Shown here: in pieces, positions 14,245 through 22,261 of the stretch
How positions within the stretch are numbered: position 1 is the first letter of the stretch
Layout of the letters: each line of letters opens with the position of its first letter
From: a virus
Reading direction: 5' to 3' (one strand)
DNA: 34,299 bases
IMG/VR virus record: IMGVR_UViG_3300020172_002480
Span: 1 to 34,299 of that record
Notes under the pieces: generated by a model
The model's input: the letters and a program-made list of their open reading frames with translations, nothing else
What the model was told of the DNA's origin: nothing
The model's database searches: none
Program-made: the position numbers and the translations under genes

Positions 14245-15866
14245 TGAAACAGTTTAGTTCAAAGAAATTAGTTGAAAGTTTTGGCTATAAGCAATTAGAT
14301 GAATTTACCACAGCAGATGCTTGGGATACAACAAAAAATATTGTAGCAAGTCCTGAGTTTAAAAGCACCGCTGCCACGGCTGCAACAGGTGCAGTAGCAG
14401 GAAAAGTTGCAAGTAAAATGTTAGGTAAAGCTATACCAGGGGTTGGCACAGCATTAAGTTGGAAAGATGCATATGATAAATGGCAAGAAGGTGATCGTTC
14501 TGGTGCAGTTATATCAGCACTCGCTGGCGGTGCATACCTTGTACCAGGGTTAGGGACTGCTGCTGGGATTGGATTGGATGCAATAAATATTGGCAGATCG
14601 CTTGCAGGTAGCAGTGAAGAACCACCTGACGGTGTAGCAGCACAACCTGTGACCATGAAAGCTGGGAATGCTGGTAAATTAGCGCAATTACAACAACTGA
14701 TAGGTGCCAAGCCAGACGGAATATACGGACCAGAAACCAAGGAAAAGCTAAGGATTTGGCAACGTAATAATGGAATTAAAGATGATGGTGTTCCTGGTCC
14801 AGAAACATATACGACAGCAGGGATTGCTGAATCAAAAGGAAACAATATGAAAAAAATAACTACAATAGCGGAAGACATCGCCGCATTACGTGATATATTA
14901 TCATCAATTGAAAATCATAACTTGGGTGAAGGTTGGATGGACACCATCGGCAAAGGGGCTGAAGCTGCTGCTAAAGTTGCTAGAATTAAACCACCCGCTG
15001 GTGTCCCAGCTGTATTTAAAGAACCAGGATTACCAGCCATTAAAAATACTGGTGGATTATCAGGCGGTACTGGCGGTTCTGGAGGCGGAATGAGTGGAAC
15101 TGGTGGAATCGGTGGTGACATTGATAATGTAGGTGGTGCTCTTGCAAGAAGACCGGGTGGTAGTTTATCAGCAACCGGTCCAAAAGGTGAATTTGTAGGT
15201 GGTGCTAGTGGAAAAGGTGGCATTCCTAGCGGGAAGCCAGGTGATATTTCCGATGCTGCATTTAGAGATATTGGTAAAAAAGTATCAGCAATGGGGCCAC
15301 GAGAATTAGAAAAGCTATCTAAAAGTGCGATTTCTAGTCCAAAACTTGCCCCAGTTGAAAAGGAAGCAATTAAAAAACTGGGCATCGCTAACTGGTTGAA
15401 AAAAAATCCAGGAAAAGCATCATTGATTTCAGGCATCGCAGGATTCGGACTTGGATATGGTATTGGTAACTTATCACATAGTGCTGGTCCACAATCAGTA
15501 TCAGATACCGATCCACACGGAGGACGTGGTGATCCCGATATTATGAAAAAACAAGAAATGTTAAATTCATTAACTGGGTCTAACTTGAAAATCGATGGTA
15601 TTTGGGGTCCAGAAACCCAAGCAGCAGCTGACGCTTGGTATAAGACTTCTTCCGATCAAAATGCAACTATGCAATCAGACCTAGCGAAAATTAAAACAGG
15701 TGGGGTTGATCCAGTTCAAGCAAACATTGATGCGCTTAATAAGAAAGCAGCGGATGCACAAGAAAAAGCAAAAGCAGATCAAGCAGCATATGATGCAAAA
15801 ACACAATCAATGGCGGAGTCAATCGCAGACCTACGTGATCGACTAGCAGCAATCGATAGTAAGTAA
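14244..15866 (+). CDS. Candidate ejected internal protein with two peptidoglycan-binding-like repeats
   Basis: Protein of 540 residues; ATG at 14244 overlaps the previous stop. In order: a leader with two [L/I]xE sites (LVE at 9-11, LDE at 18-20); a hydrophobic Gly/Ala region (about 44-125) with long apolar stretches such as AVISALAGGAYLVPGLGTAA; a peptidoglycan-binding-like repeat (KPDGIYGPETKEKLRIWQ); a TTIAEDIAALRDIL segment; a Gly/Ser-rich linker; a second apolar helix (SLISGIAGFGLGYGIGNL); a second KIDGIWGPETQAAADAWY repeat; and a coiled-coil tail ending SIADLRDRLAAIDSK. It could be packaged and ejected to cross the cell wall and membrane. A terminator follows. Confidence 0.75.
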   Translation: MKQFSSKKLVESFGYKQLDEFTTADAWDTTKNIVASPEFKSTAATAATGAVAGKVASKMLGKAIPGVGTALSWKDAYDKWQEGDRSGAVISALAGGAYLVPGLGTAAGIGLDAINIGRSLAGSSEEPPDGVAAQPVTMKAGNAGKLAQLQQLIGAKPDGIYGPETKEKLRIWQRNNGIKDDGVPGPETYTTAGIAESKGNNMKKITTIAEDIAALRDILSSIENHNLGEGWMDTIGKGAEAAAKVARIKPPAGVPAVFKEPGLPAIKNTGGLSGGTGGSGGGMSGTGGIGGDIDNVGGALARRPGGSLSATGPKGEFVGGASGKGGIPSGKPGDISDAAFRDIGKKVSAMGPRELEKLSKSAISSPKLAPVEKEAIKKLGIANWLKKNPGKASLISGIAGFGLGYGIGNLSHSAGPQSVSDTDPHGGRGDPDIMKKQEMLNSLTGSNLKIDGIWGPETQAAADAWYKTSSDQNATMQSDLAKIKTGGVDPVQANIDALNKKAADAQEKAKADQAAYDAKTQSMAESIADLRDRLAAIDSK

Positions 15867-15881
15867 ACTCTTAACTTCAAT

Positions 15882-15913
15882 AATGGCGGGTTTATCCCGC
15901 CATTTTCTTTTTA
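15882..15913 (+). terminator. Strong rho-independent terminator
   Basis: AATGGCGGG (15882-15890), a five-base loop, CCCGCCATT (15896-15904), then a T-rich run. It ends the late operon and separates it from the early promoter that begins six bases later. Confidence 0.92.
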
Positions 15914-15918
15914 ATCGC

Positions 15919-15947
15919 TTGACATAACAAGCAACTTATTGTATAAT
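15919..15947 (+). promoter_or_regulatory. Early sigma-70-type promoter for dsbA-like gene and polymerase
   Basis: TTGACA at 15919-15924, 17 bp, TATAAT at 15942-15947. It probably serves the DsbA-like gene, the small Cys-rich gene and DNA polymerase. Confidence 0.88.
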
Positions 15948-15981
15948 ATATTTTTTAAACAACTCAATATAAGGAAATAAA

Positions 15982-16236
15982 ATGAGTAGAGCATATGGAC
16001 CAGAAGAAAAATCTAAATTAGAAAAAGTGATCAACGAAGGCGGTACAGTCATGCGTGAAATCGACGATTTAAGAGAAGGGTTAAAGGAAACAGTCAAAGC
16101 AGTTGCAGAAGAAATGGATCTTAAACCTGCAATTATCAATAGAGCAATTAAAATTGCTTACAAAGGCGATTGGAACAATCATAACGAAGATTGGCAGGAA
16201 GTTGAAGCTATATTGGATGTTACGAAAAACATCTAA
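15982..16236 (+). CDS. dsbA: DsbA-like double-stranded DNA-binding late-transcription protein
   Basis: An 84-residue helical, charged protein (MSRAYGPEEKSKLEKVINEG, then REGLKETVKAVAEEMDLKP). It matches my memory of the small proteins annotated as DsbA in T4-like cyanophages. T4 DsbA binds double-stranded DNA near late promoters and enhances late transcription. Here it sits behind a consensus early promoter with an AAGGA site, so it would be present before late genes switch on. The window also has the sliding clamp needed for T4 late transcription and many late-type boxes. The match is from memory and not checked by alignment. Confidence 0.65.
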   Translation: MSRAYGPEEKSKLEKVINEGGTVMREIDDLREGLKETVKAVAEEMDLKPAIINRAIKIAYKGDWNNHNEDWQEVEAILDVTKNI

Positions 16237-16247
16237 TAATAGTTATA

Positions 16248-16272
16248 ACGGGTGGGGATCATTCTCACCCGT
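16248..16272 (+). terminator. Weak hairpin after dsbA-like gene
   Basis: ACGGGTG (16248-16254) pairs with CACCCGT (16266-16272) across an 11-base loop; no T-run follows. It may weaken, rather than stop, transcription into the polymerase gene. Confidence 0.45.
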
Positions 16273-16317
16273 ATTGTTGGTGCTTATGAGCCGGAAATCA
16301 TAAATGGAGAATATAAT

Positions 16318-16479
16318 ATGGAAATTAACAACGACTTCGAGTTTGAAGTATGTGAAACATGTCCATCACTTCACGATTGTGAAGCTAGATGTTCATGCAA
16401 AATTGATGAAATGCTATCGGAAGATATTGCAAAACAGCGTGGCGAAGATGATGCCTCTTTATGGGGAGAATCAGAATGA
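16318..16479 (+). CDS. Small Cys-rich acidic protein
   Basis: A 53-residue protein. Start at 16318 with a TGGAGA site; the open frame extends upstream without a good start. It has five Cys in CETCPSLHDCEARCSC, a spacing that could hold a zinc ion or disulfides, in a very acidic background. Its stop overlaps the polymerase start (ATGA), so the two are translationally coupled. I recognise no family. Confidence 0.65.
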   Translation: MEINNDFEFEVCETCPSLHDCEARCSCKIDEMLSEDIAKQRGEDDASLWGESE

Positions 16480-19136
16480 GTTATGTAGATGCAATGTTTG
16501 ATCGTGATAGTGATTATATCAAGGTCGTAGAGCGATTTAATGGTAAAAGGGAATTTAGAGAATACCCGGTAAAACATACGTTCTATTACTCTGATCCAAG
16601 AGGAAAACACCGTTCAATATACGATACTCCTGTATCTAAGGTAGTATGTAAATCAACTAAAGACTTTCGTAAAGAAATGTCTATCAATAGTAATAAACAA
16701 TTGTTTGAAGCAGATATGAATCCAGTATTCGTCTGTTTAAGTGAACAATACCAAAACCAAGATTCACCAAAGCTCAATGTAGCTTGGTTCGATATTGAGG
16801 TGGACTTCGATCCAGAACGTGGGTATGCTGCACCAGATGATGCATTTATGCCTATTACTGCAATTGCTGTTCACTTACAATGGTTAGATACACTGGTTTG
16901 CCTTGCTATTCCACCAAAAACATTAACAATGGAACAGGCAGAGGAACAAGTAAAAGAATTTCCTAATACATATCTATTCAAAACAGAAGCCGAATTGTTA
17001 GATTCATTTTTGGATTTAATTAAAGATGCTGATGTATTAAGTGGGTGGAACAGTGAAGGTTTCGATATACCATACACGGTCAATCGAGTAACAAAGGTAC
17101 TGAGCAAAAATGATACAAGACGTTTTTGTTTATGGAATCAATTACCAAAACGTAGAGAATATGAAAAATATGGTAAAGATGCAGTAACTTATGATTTTGT
17201 GGGCCGAGTTCATTTAGATAGTTTAGAACTTTATAGAAAATATACATATGAAGAAAGACATAGCTATCGGTTAGATGCAATTGCTGAATATGAGTTAGGT
17301 GAACATAAAACTGCGTATGAAGGAACGCTTGATCAATTATACAATAATGATTTTAAGACATTCATTGAATATAATAGACAAGATACCATGCTACTTGAAA
17401 AACTTGACAGGAAGTTAAAGTTTTTAGATTTAGCTAATGCGATTGCTCATGAAAATACAGTATTATTACAAACTACAATGGGTGCCGTTGCAGTAACTGA
17501 GCAAGCTATTATTAACGAAGCACATTCTAGAGGATTCCAAGTTCCTAATCGGAATAAATCAGTTACCAATGATGGAATGGCTGCTGGTGCATATGTTGCT
17601 CATCCCAAAGAAGGATTACACGATTGGATTGGTTCACTGGATATCAATTCATTATACCCATCTGTAATTCGTGCATTGAATATGGGACCTGAAACTATCG
17701 TTGGGCAATTACGCCCAGTAATGACGGATTCATTCCTTAAAGCACAATTAGACAAGGGAAAATCTATTACTGCTGCATGGGAGGGTAAATTTGGTACTTT
17801 CGAGTATGATGCAGTTATGAACCAAGAAGTTGGAACTGAAATTATCATTGATTGGGAAGAAGGTGGTAGTGATACCGTTAGTGCTGCAGAAGTTTATAGA
17901 TTAATTTATGAATCAAATCAACCATGGATGTTGAGCGCCAATGGAACAATATTCACACACGAACGTGAAGGTATTATCCCCGGACTATTAAAAAGATGGT
18001 ATGCTGAACGTAAAGATATGCAGAAAAAGCTTAAAGAAGCGATTGCTGCAGGTGATAAAGACGCAGAGGAATATTGGGATAAACGTCAGCTGGTTAAAAA
18101 GATTAATTTGAATAGTTTATATGGTGCTATTCTTAACCAAGGATGTAGATTTTTTGATAAACGCATTGGGCAATCAACTACCTTAACCGGTAGACAAATT
18201 GCTAAACATATGGCAGCTGAAGTTAATAGAATTATCACAGGTGATTACAATCATATTGGCAAATCTATTATTTACGGTGATACTGACTCATGTTATTTTT
18301 CAGCATATTCTACATTGAAAACTGACATTATTAATGGAACTATTCCATGGGATAAGGAAGATATTTCAGCATTTTATGATGAAATCGGTGAAATGGTAAA
18401 TGGAACATTCCAACAATTTATGTTAGATGTATTCCATTGTCCAAAATCACGCGGTGAAGTTATTAAAGCTGGTCGTGAAATTGTTGGCGTTAAAGGTCTT
18501 TTTATTACTAAAAAACGATATGCTGTATTAGTATATGATAAAGAAGGAAAGCGTAAAGACACCAATGGAAAACCTGGTGAAATTAAAGCAATGGGGTTGG
18601 ATTTGAAACGGTCAGATACGCCAGAATTTATGCAAAACTTTTTAAGTCATATTCTTGAAATGGTTTTAATCGGTGTTGACAAAACTGAAATCCTTGATGA
18701 AATTAGAGAATTTAGAAAATTGTTTAAACGCAGACCTGGTTGGGAAAAAGGTTCACCTAAACGTGCTAATAAAATTACCAAGTTTAGAGCGTTAGAAGAG
18801 GATCAAGGAAAAGCCAATATGCCTGGCCATGTTCGAGCAAGCATTAACTGGAACACATTAAAAAAGGTATATGGTGACAAATATTCAATGAGTATTACTG
18901 ACGGTGCAAAAGTTATCGTATGCAAACTTAAACCTAATCCTATTGGATTTGCAAGTGTTGCTTACCCAGTTGATGAACTTAGGTTACCACAATGGTTTAA
19001 AGAACTGCCATTTGATCATTCAGAAATGGAGGAAGTTATTATAGATAAAAAGGTATCCAATTTAATCGGGGTTCTTGGATGGGATTTAAGTAGTACTAAT
19101 GAATTATCTTCAGTAAATTCATTGTTTGAGTTTTAA
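16476..19136 (+). CDS. 43: Family B DNA polymerase (gp43-like)
   Basis: Replicative polymerase with 3'-5' proofreading, 886 residues (T4 gp43 has 898). The exonuclease residues are AWFDIEVDF (D106, E108), GFDIPY (D197) and YNRQD (D303). The polymerase motifs are SLDINSLYPS (A, D389), KKINLNSLYG (B) and YGDTDS (C, 600-605), followed later by TKKRYA. The C-terminal end NSLFEF resembles the T4/RB69 clamp-binding peptide SLFDMFDF. ATG at 16476 has GGGGAGAA upstream; an in-frame ATG at 16461 lies too close to that site. The clamp gene follows behind its own promoter. No intein or split is present, and all catalytic residues are in place. Confidence 0.97.
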   Translation: MSYVDAMFDRDSDYIKVVERFNGKREFREYPVKHTFYYSDPRGKHRSIYDTPVSKVVCKSTKDFRKEMSINSNKQLFEADMNPVFVCLSEQYQNQDSPKLNVAWFDIEVDFDPERGYAAPDDAFMPITAIAVHLQWLDTLVCLAIPPKTLTMEQAEEQVKEFPNTYLFKTEAELLDSFLDLIKDADVLSGWNSEGFDIPYTVNRVTKVLSKNDTRRFCLWNQLPKRREYEKYGKDAVTYDFVGRVHLDSLELYRKYTYEERHSYRLDAIAEYELGEHKTAYEGTLDQLYNNDFKTFIEYNRQDTMLLEKLDRKLKFLDLANAIAHENTVLLQTTMGAVAVTEQAIINEAHSRGFQVPNRNKSVTNDGMAAGAYVAHPKEGLHDWIGSLDINSLYPSVIRALNMGPETIVGQLRPVMTDSFLKAQLDKGKSITAAWEGKFGTFEYDAVMNQEVGTEIIIDWEEGGSDTVSAAEVYRLIYESNQPWMLSANGTIFTHEREGIIPGLLKRWYAERKDMQKKLKEAIAAGDKDAEEYWDKRQLVKKINLNSLYGAILNQGCRFFDKRIGQSTTLTGRQIAKHMAAEVNRIITGDYNHIGKSIIYGDTDSCYFSAYSTLKTDIINGTIPWDKEDISAFYDEIGEMVNGTFQQFMLDVFHCPKSRGEVIKAGREIVGVKGLFITKKRYAVLVYDKEGKRKDTNGKPGEIKAMGLDLKRSDTPEFMQNFLSHILEMVLIGVDKTEILDEIREFRKLFKRRPGWEKGSPKRANKITKFRALEEDQGKANMPGHVRASINWNTLKKVYGDKYSMSITDGAKVIVCKLKPNPIGFASVAYPVDELRLPQWFKELPFDHSEMEEVIIDKKVSNLIGVLGWDLSSTNELSSVNSLFEF

Positions 19137-19143
19137 AAACCAG

Positions 19144-19172
19144 TTGACATAACAATAAAATAATAGTATAAT
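19144..19172 (+). promoter_or_regulatory. Early sigma-70-type promoter for the clamp gene
   Basis: TTGACA at 19144-19149, 17 bp, TATAAT at 19167-19172, just after the polymerase stop. It allows more clamp than polymerase to be made. Confidence 0.88.
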
Positions 19173-19195
19173 AAGCATAATAATAAGGAATTAAT

Positions 19196-19930
19196 ATGAA
19201 AAATTTTTTAAAGGATGTAGTAGCACACACATACTCATTGGGGGTGATCCCGATTGTACGAGTAACCGCTTCACCAGATAAAACATACGCAGATGCCGTA
19301 TCTGAAGACAAAAAAATGTTAATGAACTGCACTACACATGTTCCAGTTCCAGAATTGGATGGAGTTTTTGGATTGCACCACTTAAATAAATTGGATTTGC
19401 ATTTAAAATGTCCTGAATATCAAGATGATGCAAAAATTGAGTTTGTAAAAGGAATGAGATATGATGGTATTTCTCCCATTGGGATTCACTTCGAAAATAA
19501 AACTGGTGATTTTCAAACCGATTATAGATTTATGTCTCAAAAAATGGTTGATGTAAATATGAATAATGGTTCATTTAAAGGTGCAACATGGGACATTGAA
19601 TTTCTACCATCGATTGCAACTATTCAGCGTTTAAAATATCAAGCAGCACTCAATACAGATGAATCAGAATTTCAATTATTAACACAGGATAATAACCTAG
19701 TTGTCGTATTTGGTGATGAAAGCACCACACATGCTGGTTCATTTGTTATTGAACCGAATGTAAATGTCAAATTAAAAAATACATGGTCATGGCCAAAATC
19801 CCATGTTATTAATGTATTAAATTTAAATGGAGATAAAACCTTTAAATTATCAGATGGCGGTGCTTTACAAATTACAGTTGATAGTGGTGTTGCTATATAT
19901 AACTATACATTCAGACCTGTTGCAAAATAA
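19196..19930 (+). CDS. 45: Sliding clamp (gp45-like)
   Basis: Protein of 244 residues, close to T4 gp45 (228). PVPELDGVFGLHHLNKLDL resembles the gp45 stretch around its YDLNGFLG segment, and the beta-rich alternation along the chain fits a PCNA/gp45 fold. The clamp tethers polymerase to DNA and, in T4, also activates late promoters. Context is strong: it follows the polymerase at once, and that polymerase ends in a clamp-binding-like peptide. It has its own early promoter and an AAGGAA site. The clamp loader genes (44, 62) are not in this window. Identification is by weak similarity plus context. Confidence 0.75.
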   Translation: MKNFLKDVVAHTYSLGVIPIVRVTASPDKTYADAVSEDKKMLMNCTTHVPVPELDGVFGLHHLNKLDLHLKCPEYQDDAKIEFVKGMRYDGISPIGIHFENKTGDFQTDYRFMSQKMVDVNMNNGSFKGATWDIEFLPSIATIQRLKYQAALNTDESEFQLLTQDNNLVVVFGDESTTHAGSFVIEPNVNVKLKNTWSWPKSHVINVLNLNGDKTFKLSDGGALQITVDSGVAIYNYTFRPVAK

Positions 19931-19939
19931 GGATATCGA

Positions 19940-20296
19940 ATGAGTAATAAGGAATTTGATTTAGAACAATTTGTTGACATGTTTGATACAGCAATGAATT
20001 CAGATAACCCAACCGTTCAAAGATGCTTTAACAATTTATTGATGGTGGTAGCATTAGCTCATGCCGAAGATAAAGAAAAACACATCGGCCCATTACGAAA
20101 ATTAGTGACCGATGTTAGAGAGTTGCAAGATAGATTGACTATTATTGAATCAGCAATTAAAGCTAGTTCAAAACAATACAATCCGATTGACTCTGCTTGT
20201 AGAGATCCACAATGGAATACATGGACAACTACTATAACAGCTGGTAATGGATATGTTGCTCCTTCTTCAGGCGCATATTCAATATCAACAAATTAA
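19940..20296 (+). CDS. Conserved T4-like phage protein of unknown function
   Basis: Protein of 118 residues. The core LEQFVDMFDTAMNSDNPTVQ, followed by LLMVVALAHAED and GPLRKLVTDVRELQDRL, is a pattern I associate with T4-like cyanophages, where it remains uncharacterised. It is predicted helical with a coiled-coil-like stretch (about 55-75) and a Ser/Thr/Gly-rich tail. It follows the clamp gene by nine bases on the same strand and is probably co-transcribed. Confidence 0.75.
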   Translation: MSNKEFDLEQFVDMFDTAMNSDNPTVQRCFNNLLMVVALAHAEDKEKHIGPLRKLVTDVRELQDRLTIIESAIKASSKQYNPIDSACRDPQWNTWTTTITAGNGYVAPSSGAYSISTN

Positions 20297-20349
20297 TCTT
20301 ACCCGCTACATTGTAGCATTTATAAACCACAAAAGAAAGGAAGCTTAAA

Positions 20350-20592
20350 ATGGCTAAAAACTACAAAACATTTTCATATTTTGAATCACGTCCTGATGTT
20401 GTAAAAATCTTTGAAGATTTAGAAGCATTTCACGATTTCTGTAGAATGGAGATGAGAAAATTCGATCCAGCAGAATTATATCGTAAAGATTCAAAATCAT
20501 ATGGTGCATATTTGGCAAGCAAACGTCCAAAGAAACCATATCAAGGGAATAAACCTTGGGATAAAAACAAAGCTAAATTTGTTAAAAAGTAG
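20350..20592 (+). CDS. Small basic conserved phage protein
   Basis: An 80-residue protein. FSYFESRPDVVKIFEDLEAF and YRKDSKSYGAYLASKR are the conserved-looking parts, and the C-terminus is Lys-rich (KPWDKNKAKFVKK). It has an AAGGAAG site. Similar small proteins occur in T4-like cyanophages without known function. The basic tail could contact nucleic acid. A terminator follows. Confidence 0.75.
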   Translation: MAKNYKTFSYFESRPDVVKIFEDLEAFHDFCRMEMRKFDPAELYRKDSKSYGAYLASKRPKKPYQGNKPWDKNKAKFVKK

Positions 20593-20600
20593 TTTATTAT

Positions 20601-20624
20601 AGTGGGGAGAAATCCCCACTTTTT
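20601..20624 (+). terminator. Rho-independent terminator with GAAA loop
   Basis: AGTGGGGA (20601-20608), loop GAAA, TCCCCACT (20613-20620), then TTTT. It ends the clamp transcript. Confidence 0.9.
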
Positions 20625-20637
20625 ACAAGGAAGTTAA

Positions 20638-20970
20638 ATGACGCTTACTAGTCCAGGTGTAGTAACACTATTAAATCAAGCTGATTGGGTATCCAACAGT
20701 AGAATTAACACATCCACATTTAAGAATCAATCTGGTAATGCCATAATGGAAATACCATCAGATGGAGAATCTGTGAAAGTTAATGGAAAATTAATAATAA
20801 ATGGTGAAGATATAAATGACCGATTAAAAAGAATAGAAGATATGTTGCATATTCCACAAAGAGATGTTATAATGGAAGAGAAATACAATAGTCTTAAACA
20901 GCTTTGGAAAGAATACACTGAAACGTTAGACGCAATTAAAACTTGGGAAACTATCAAGGAATCAAAATGA
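20638..20970 (+). CDS. Conserved T4-like phage protein (coiled-coil C-terminus)
   Basis: Protein of 110 residues. The N-terminal part is beta-rich (SVKVNGKLIINGEDINDRL, as in trimeric fibre or baseplate linkers). It is followed by LHIPQRDVIMEEKY and a Trp-rich helix (LWKEYTETLDAIKTWETIK). I associate this C-terminal pattern with T4-like cyanophages, with no assigned function. It may be a virion component, but its place among early genes is then odd. It has an AAGGAAG site and overlaps the next gene as ATGA. Confidence 0.75.
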   Translation: MTLTSPGVVTLLNQADWVSNSRINTSTFKNQSGNAIMEIPSDGESVKVNGKLIINGEDINDRLKRIEDMLHIPQRDVIMEEKYNSLKQLWKEYTETLDAIKTWETIKESK

Positions 20971-21152
20971 CACAAACAATTAAATTCGCACAAGATTTTA
21001 TGGATAACTATGAAGGAACGTCAGACCAACTTATACAAATCATGAATAAGTTAAGCCAACATATAGAATCAGGTGGTGATTTAGAAGAGTTGGCATCGTC
21101 AATCACATATGGTGTTGGTCCATATGATAAAGTGTTCTCTATTAAGATATAA
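20967..21152 (+). CDS. Small hypothetical protein, 61 aa
   Basis: The start at 20967 overlaps the preceding stop (ATGA); the frame runs upstream to 20943 but that part lies inside the previous gene. It is a helical, acidic protein (FAQDFMDNYEGTSDQLIQIM, then HIESGGDLEELASSI). No recognised motif. It belongs to a run of short, closely spaced early genes. Confidence 0.65.
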   Translation: MTQTIKFAQDFMDNYEGTSDQLIQIMNKLSQHIESGGDLEELASSITYGVGPYDKVFSIKI

Positions 21153-21154
21153 TT

Positions 21155-21331
21155 ATGAGCTTAACTTTAAAAGATTTAACAGAAAAAATTGCTAAGATTG
21201 ATGAAGATATAACAAAACTTCGAAATGAAGTTGGCAGTGAAAGAAAAATATCAGTGTTAGCCGATTATAAAGAATACTTAAATGATGAAATTAGAATGTT
21301 AAAACAGAAAAACAGAGGCAATAGTGGATAA
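21155..21331 (+). CDS. Small coiled-coil protein, 58 aa
   Basis: A short open frame from the ATG at 21155, two bases after the preceding stop, to TAA at 21329-21331. The product (MSLTLKDLTEKIAKIDEDIT, then KLRNEVGSERK and DEIRMLKQKNRG) has heptad-like spacing of Leu/Ile and is probably a coiled coil. The next gene starts inside its end. It fills what would otherwise be a gap in an unbroken series of overlapping genes, which supports it being real. Confidence 0.6.
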   Translation: MSLTLKDLTEKIAKIDEDITKLRNEVGSERKISVLADYKEYLNDEIRMLKQKNRGNSG

Positions 21332-21803
21332 TCTAGTAGCAGAAACCCCAGCAATCGGCATATTAAAAACACATGAGTTTGATGATGCTATGTTTTATAG
21401 TGTTCTATGTCAATGTGGCAATCCTGACGATATGATCGAGTTTAATGTAGAATTAGAAACAGACTCGTGTAACATTGTATTAAATACCTATTTTACACCA
21501 AAAACAGCATACTGGAATAGGTTAGTAGATGATTCTGGCGATATCGAAAGTGCATGGTTATGGAGTATTGATTACTACATACGTTCCATTATCAATCGAT
21601 GGTATAGTCGAGTATTAGTTATGTGGGAACTGTTGACTAAAGGATATGTACAATATCAACAATCGACTATCATGTCTGAGCAACAAGCATTAAACTATGC
21701 TGCAGCAATTAATCAATCCATTGAAGATTTAAGAAAATTTAAGAAAAACATGGATGTAAAACGGGAAGAAAAATATAGTTCAGAAGAGCAAGGAGGATGT
21801 TAA
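21324..21803 (+). CDS. Hypothetical phage protein with GTG start
   Basis: Protein of 159 residues. The likely start is the GTG at 21324, because an AGAGG site lies just upstream and no in-frame ATG occurs until about residue 22. It is an acidic and aromatic-rich protein (YFTPKTAYWNRL, SAWLWSIDYYIRSIINRWYS). Its function is not known. It overlaps the previous gene by eight bases, and its end contains the AGGAGG site of the next one. Confidence 0.65.
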   Translation: MDNLVAETPAIGILKTHEFDDAMFYSVLCQCGNPDDMIEFNVELETDSCNIVLNTYFTPKTAYWNRLVDDSGDIESAWLWSIDYYIRSIINRWYSRVLVMWELLTKGYVQYQQSTIMSEQQALNYAAAINQSIEDLRKFKKNMDVKREEKYSSEEQGGC

Positions 21804-22261
21804 TGATTAAGAAATTTTTTAAAGATATAACTGGAATTACTGCTAAAGAAGAAGCAGAACGTCAAGCAAGAGAACAAGCTTTTATTGAAGCAGAAGCTAA
21901 AAAACAAGCATCAGCCGCTAAACGCAAAGCTAAAAAAGAAAAAGAAGATCAAGCAAAATTATCTCCAAAAGATATTGCCACTAAACGTAAAGAACCATGG
22001 GTCGATGTTATTGGATTCAAAGTTAATCAAGATAACATTAGAAATGGTTTTTACGAATTGGATTGGAATGACTATTTCATAGCTCAATTAAAAAAAGAAG
22101 GATACGGATATGACGGTGACCCAGATGAAGAAATCGTTTCAAGATGGTTCAGGGATATTTGTACCAATGCAGCAGCGCAAGAAGGAATTGATATGACTGA
22201 TCGTTCTGCTGGATATATAAATGTAACTAAATTAACTGGTGGGAAGGCCGAGGTAAGCTAA
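21803..22261 (+). CDS. Conserved phage protein with basic coiled-coil N-terminus
   Basis: Protein of 152 residues. I prefer the ATG at 21803, six bases after AGGAGG, over the one at 21797, which is too close to that site. Residues ~14-50 are Lys/Glu/Ala-rich, a probable coiled coil. The C-terminal ~85 residues (EPWVDVIGFKVNQDN, NGFYELDWNDYFIAQLKKEGY, EEIVSRWFRDICTNA) form the conserved part, seen in T4-like cyanophages as a protein of unknown function. Its stop overlaps the methyltransferase start (TAATG). Confidence 0.75.
   Translation: MIKKFFKDITGITAKEEAERQAREQAFIEAEAKKQASAAKRKAKKEKEDQAKLSPKDIATKRKEPWVDVIGFKVNQDNIRNGFYELDWNDYFIAQLKKEGYGYDGDPDEEIVSRWFRDICTNAAAQEGIDMTDRSAGYINVTKLTGGKAEVS

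Noticed and set aside
14285-15436. Long minus-strand open frames opposite the 14244 gene
   Set aside because: They are Pro/Ser/Ala-rich mirror readings of Gly/Ala-rich coding sequence, without ribosome-binding sites or promoters.
20304-20316. Short palindrome GCTACATTGTAGC before the 20350 gene
   Set aside because: A one-base loop and no T-run make it a poor terminator; probably chance in AT-rich sequence.
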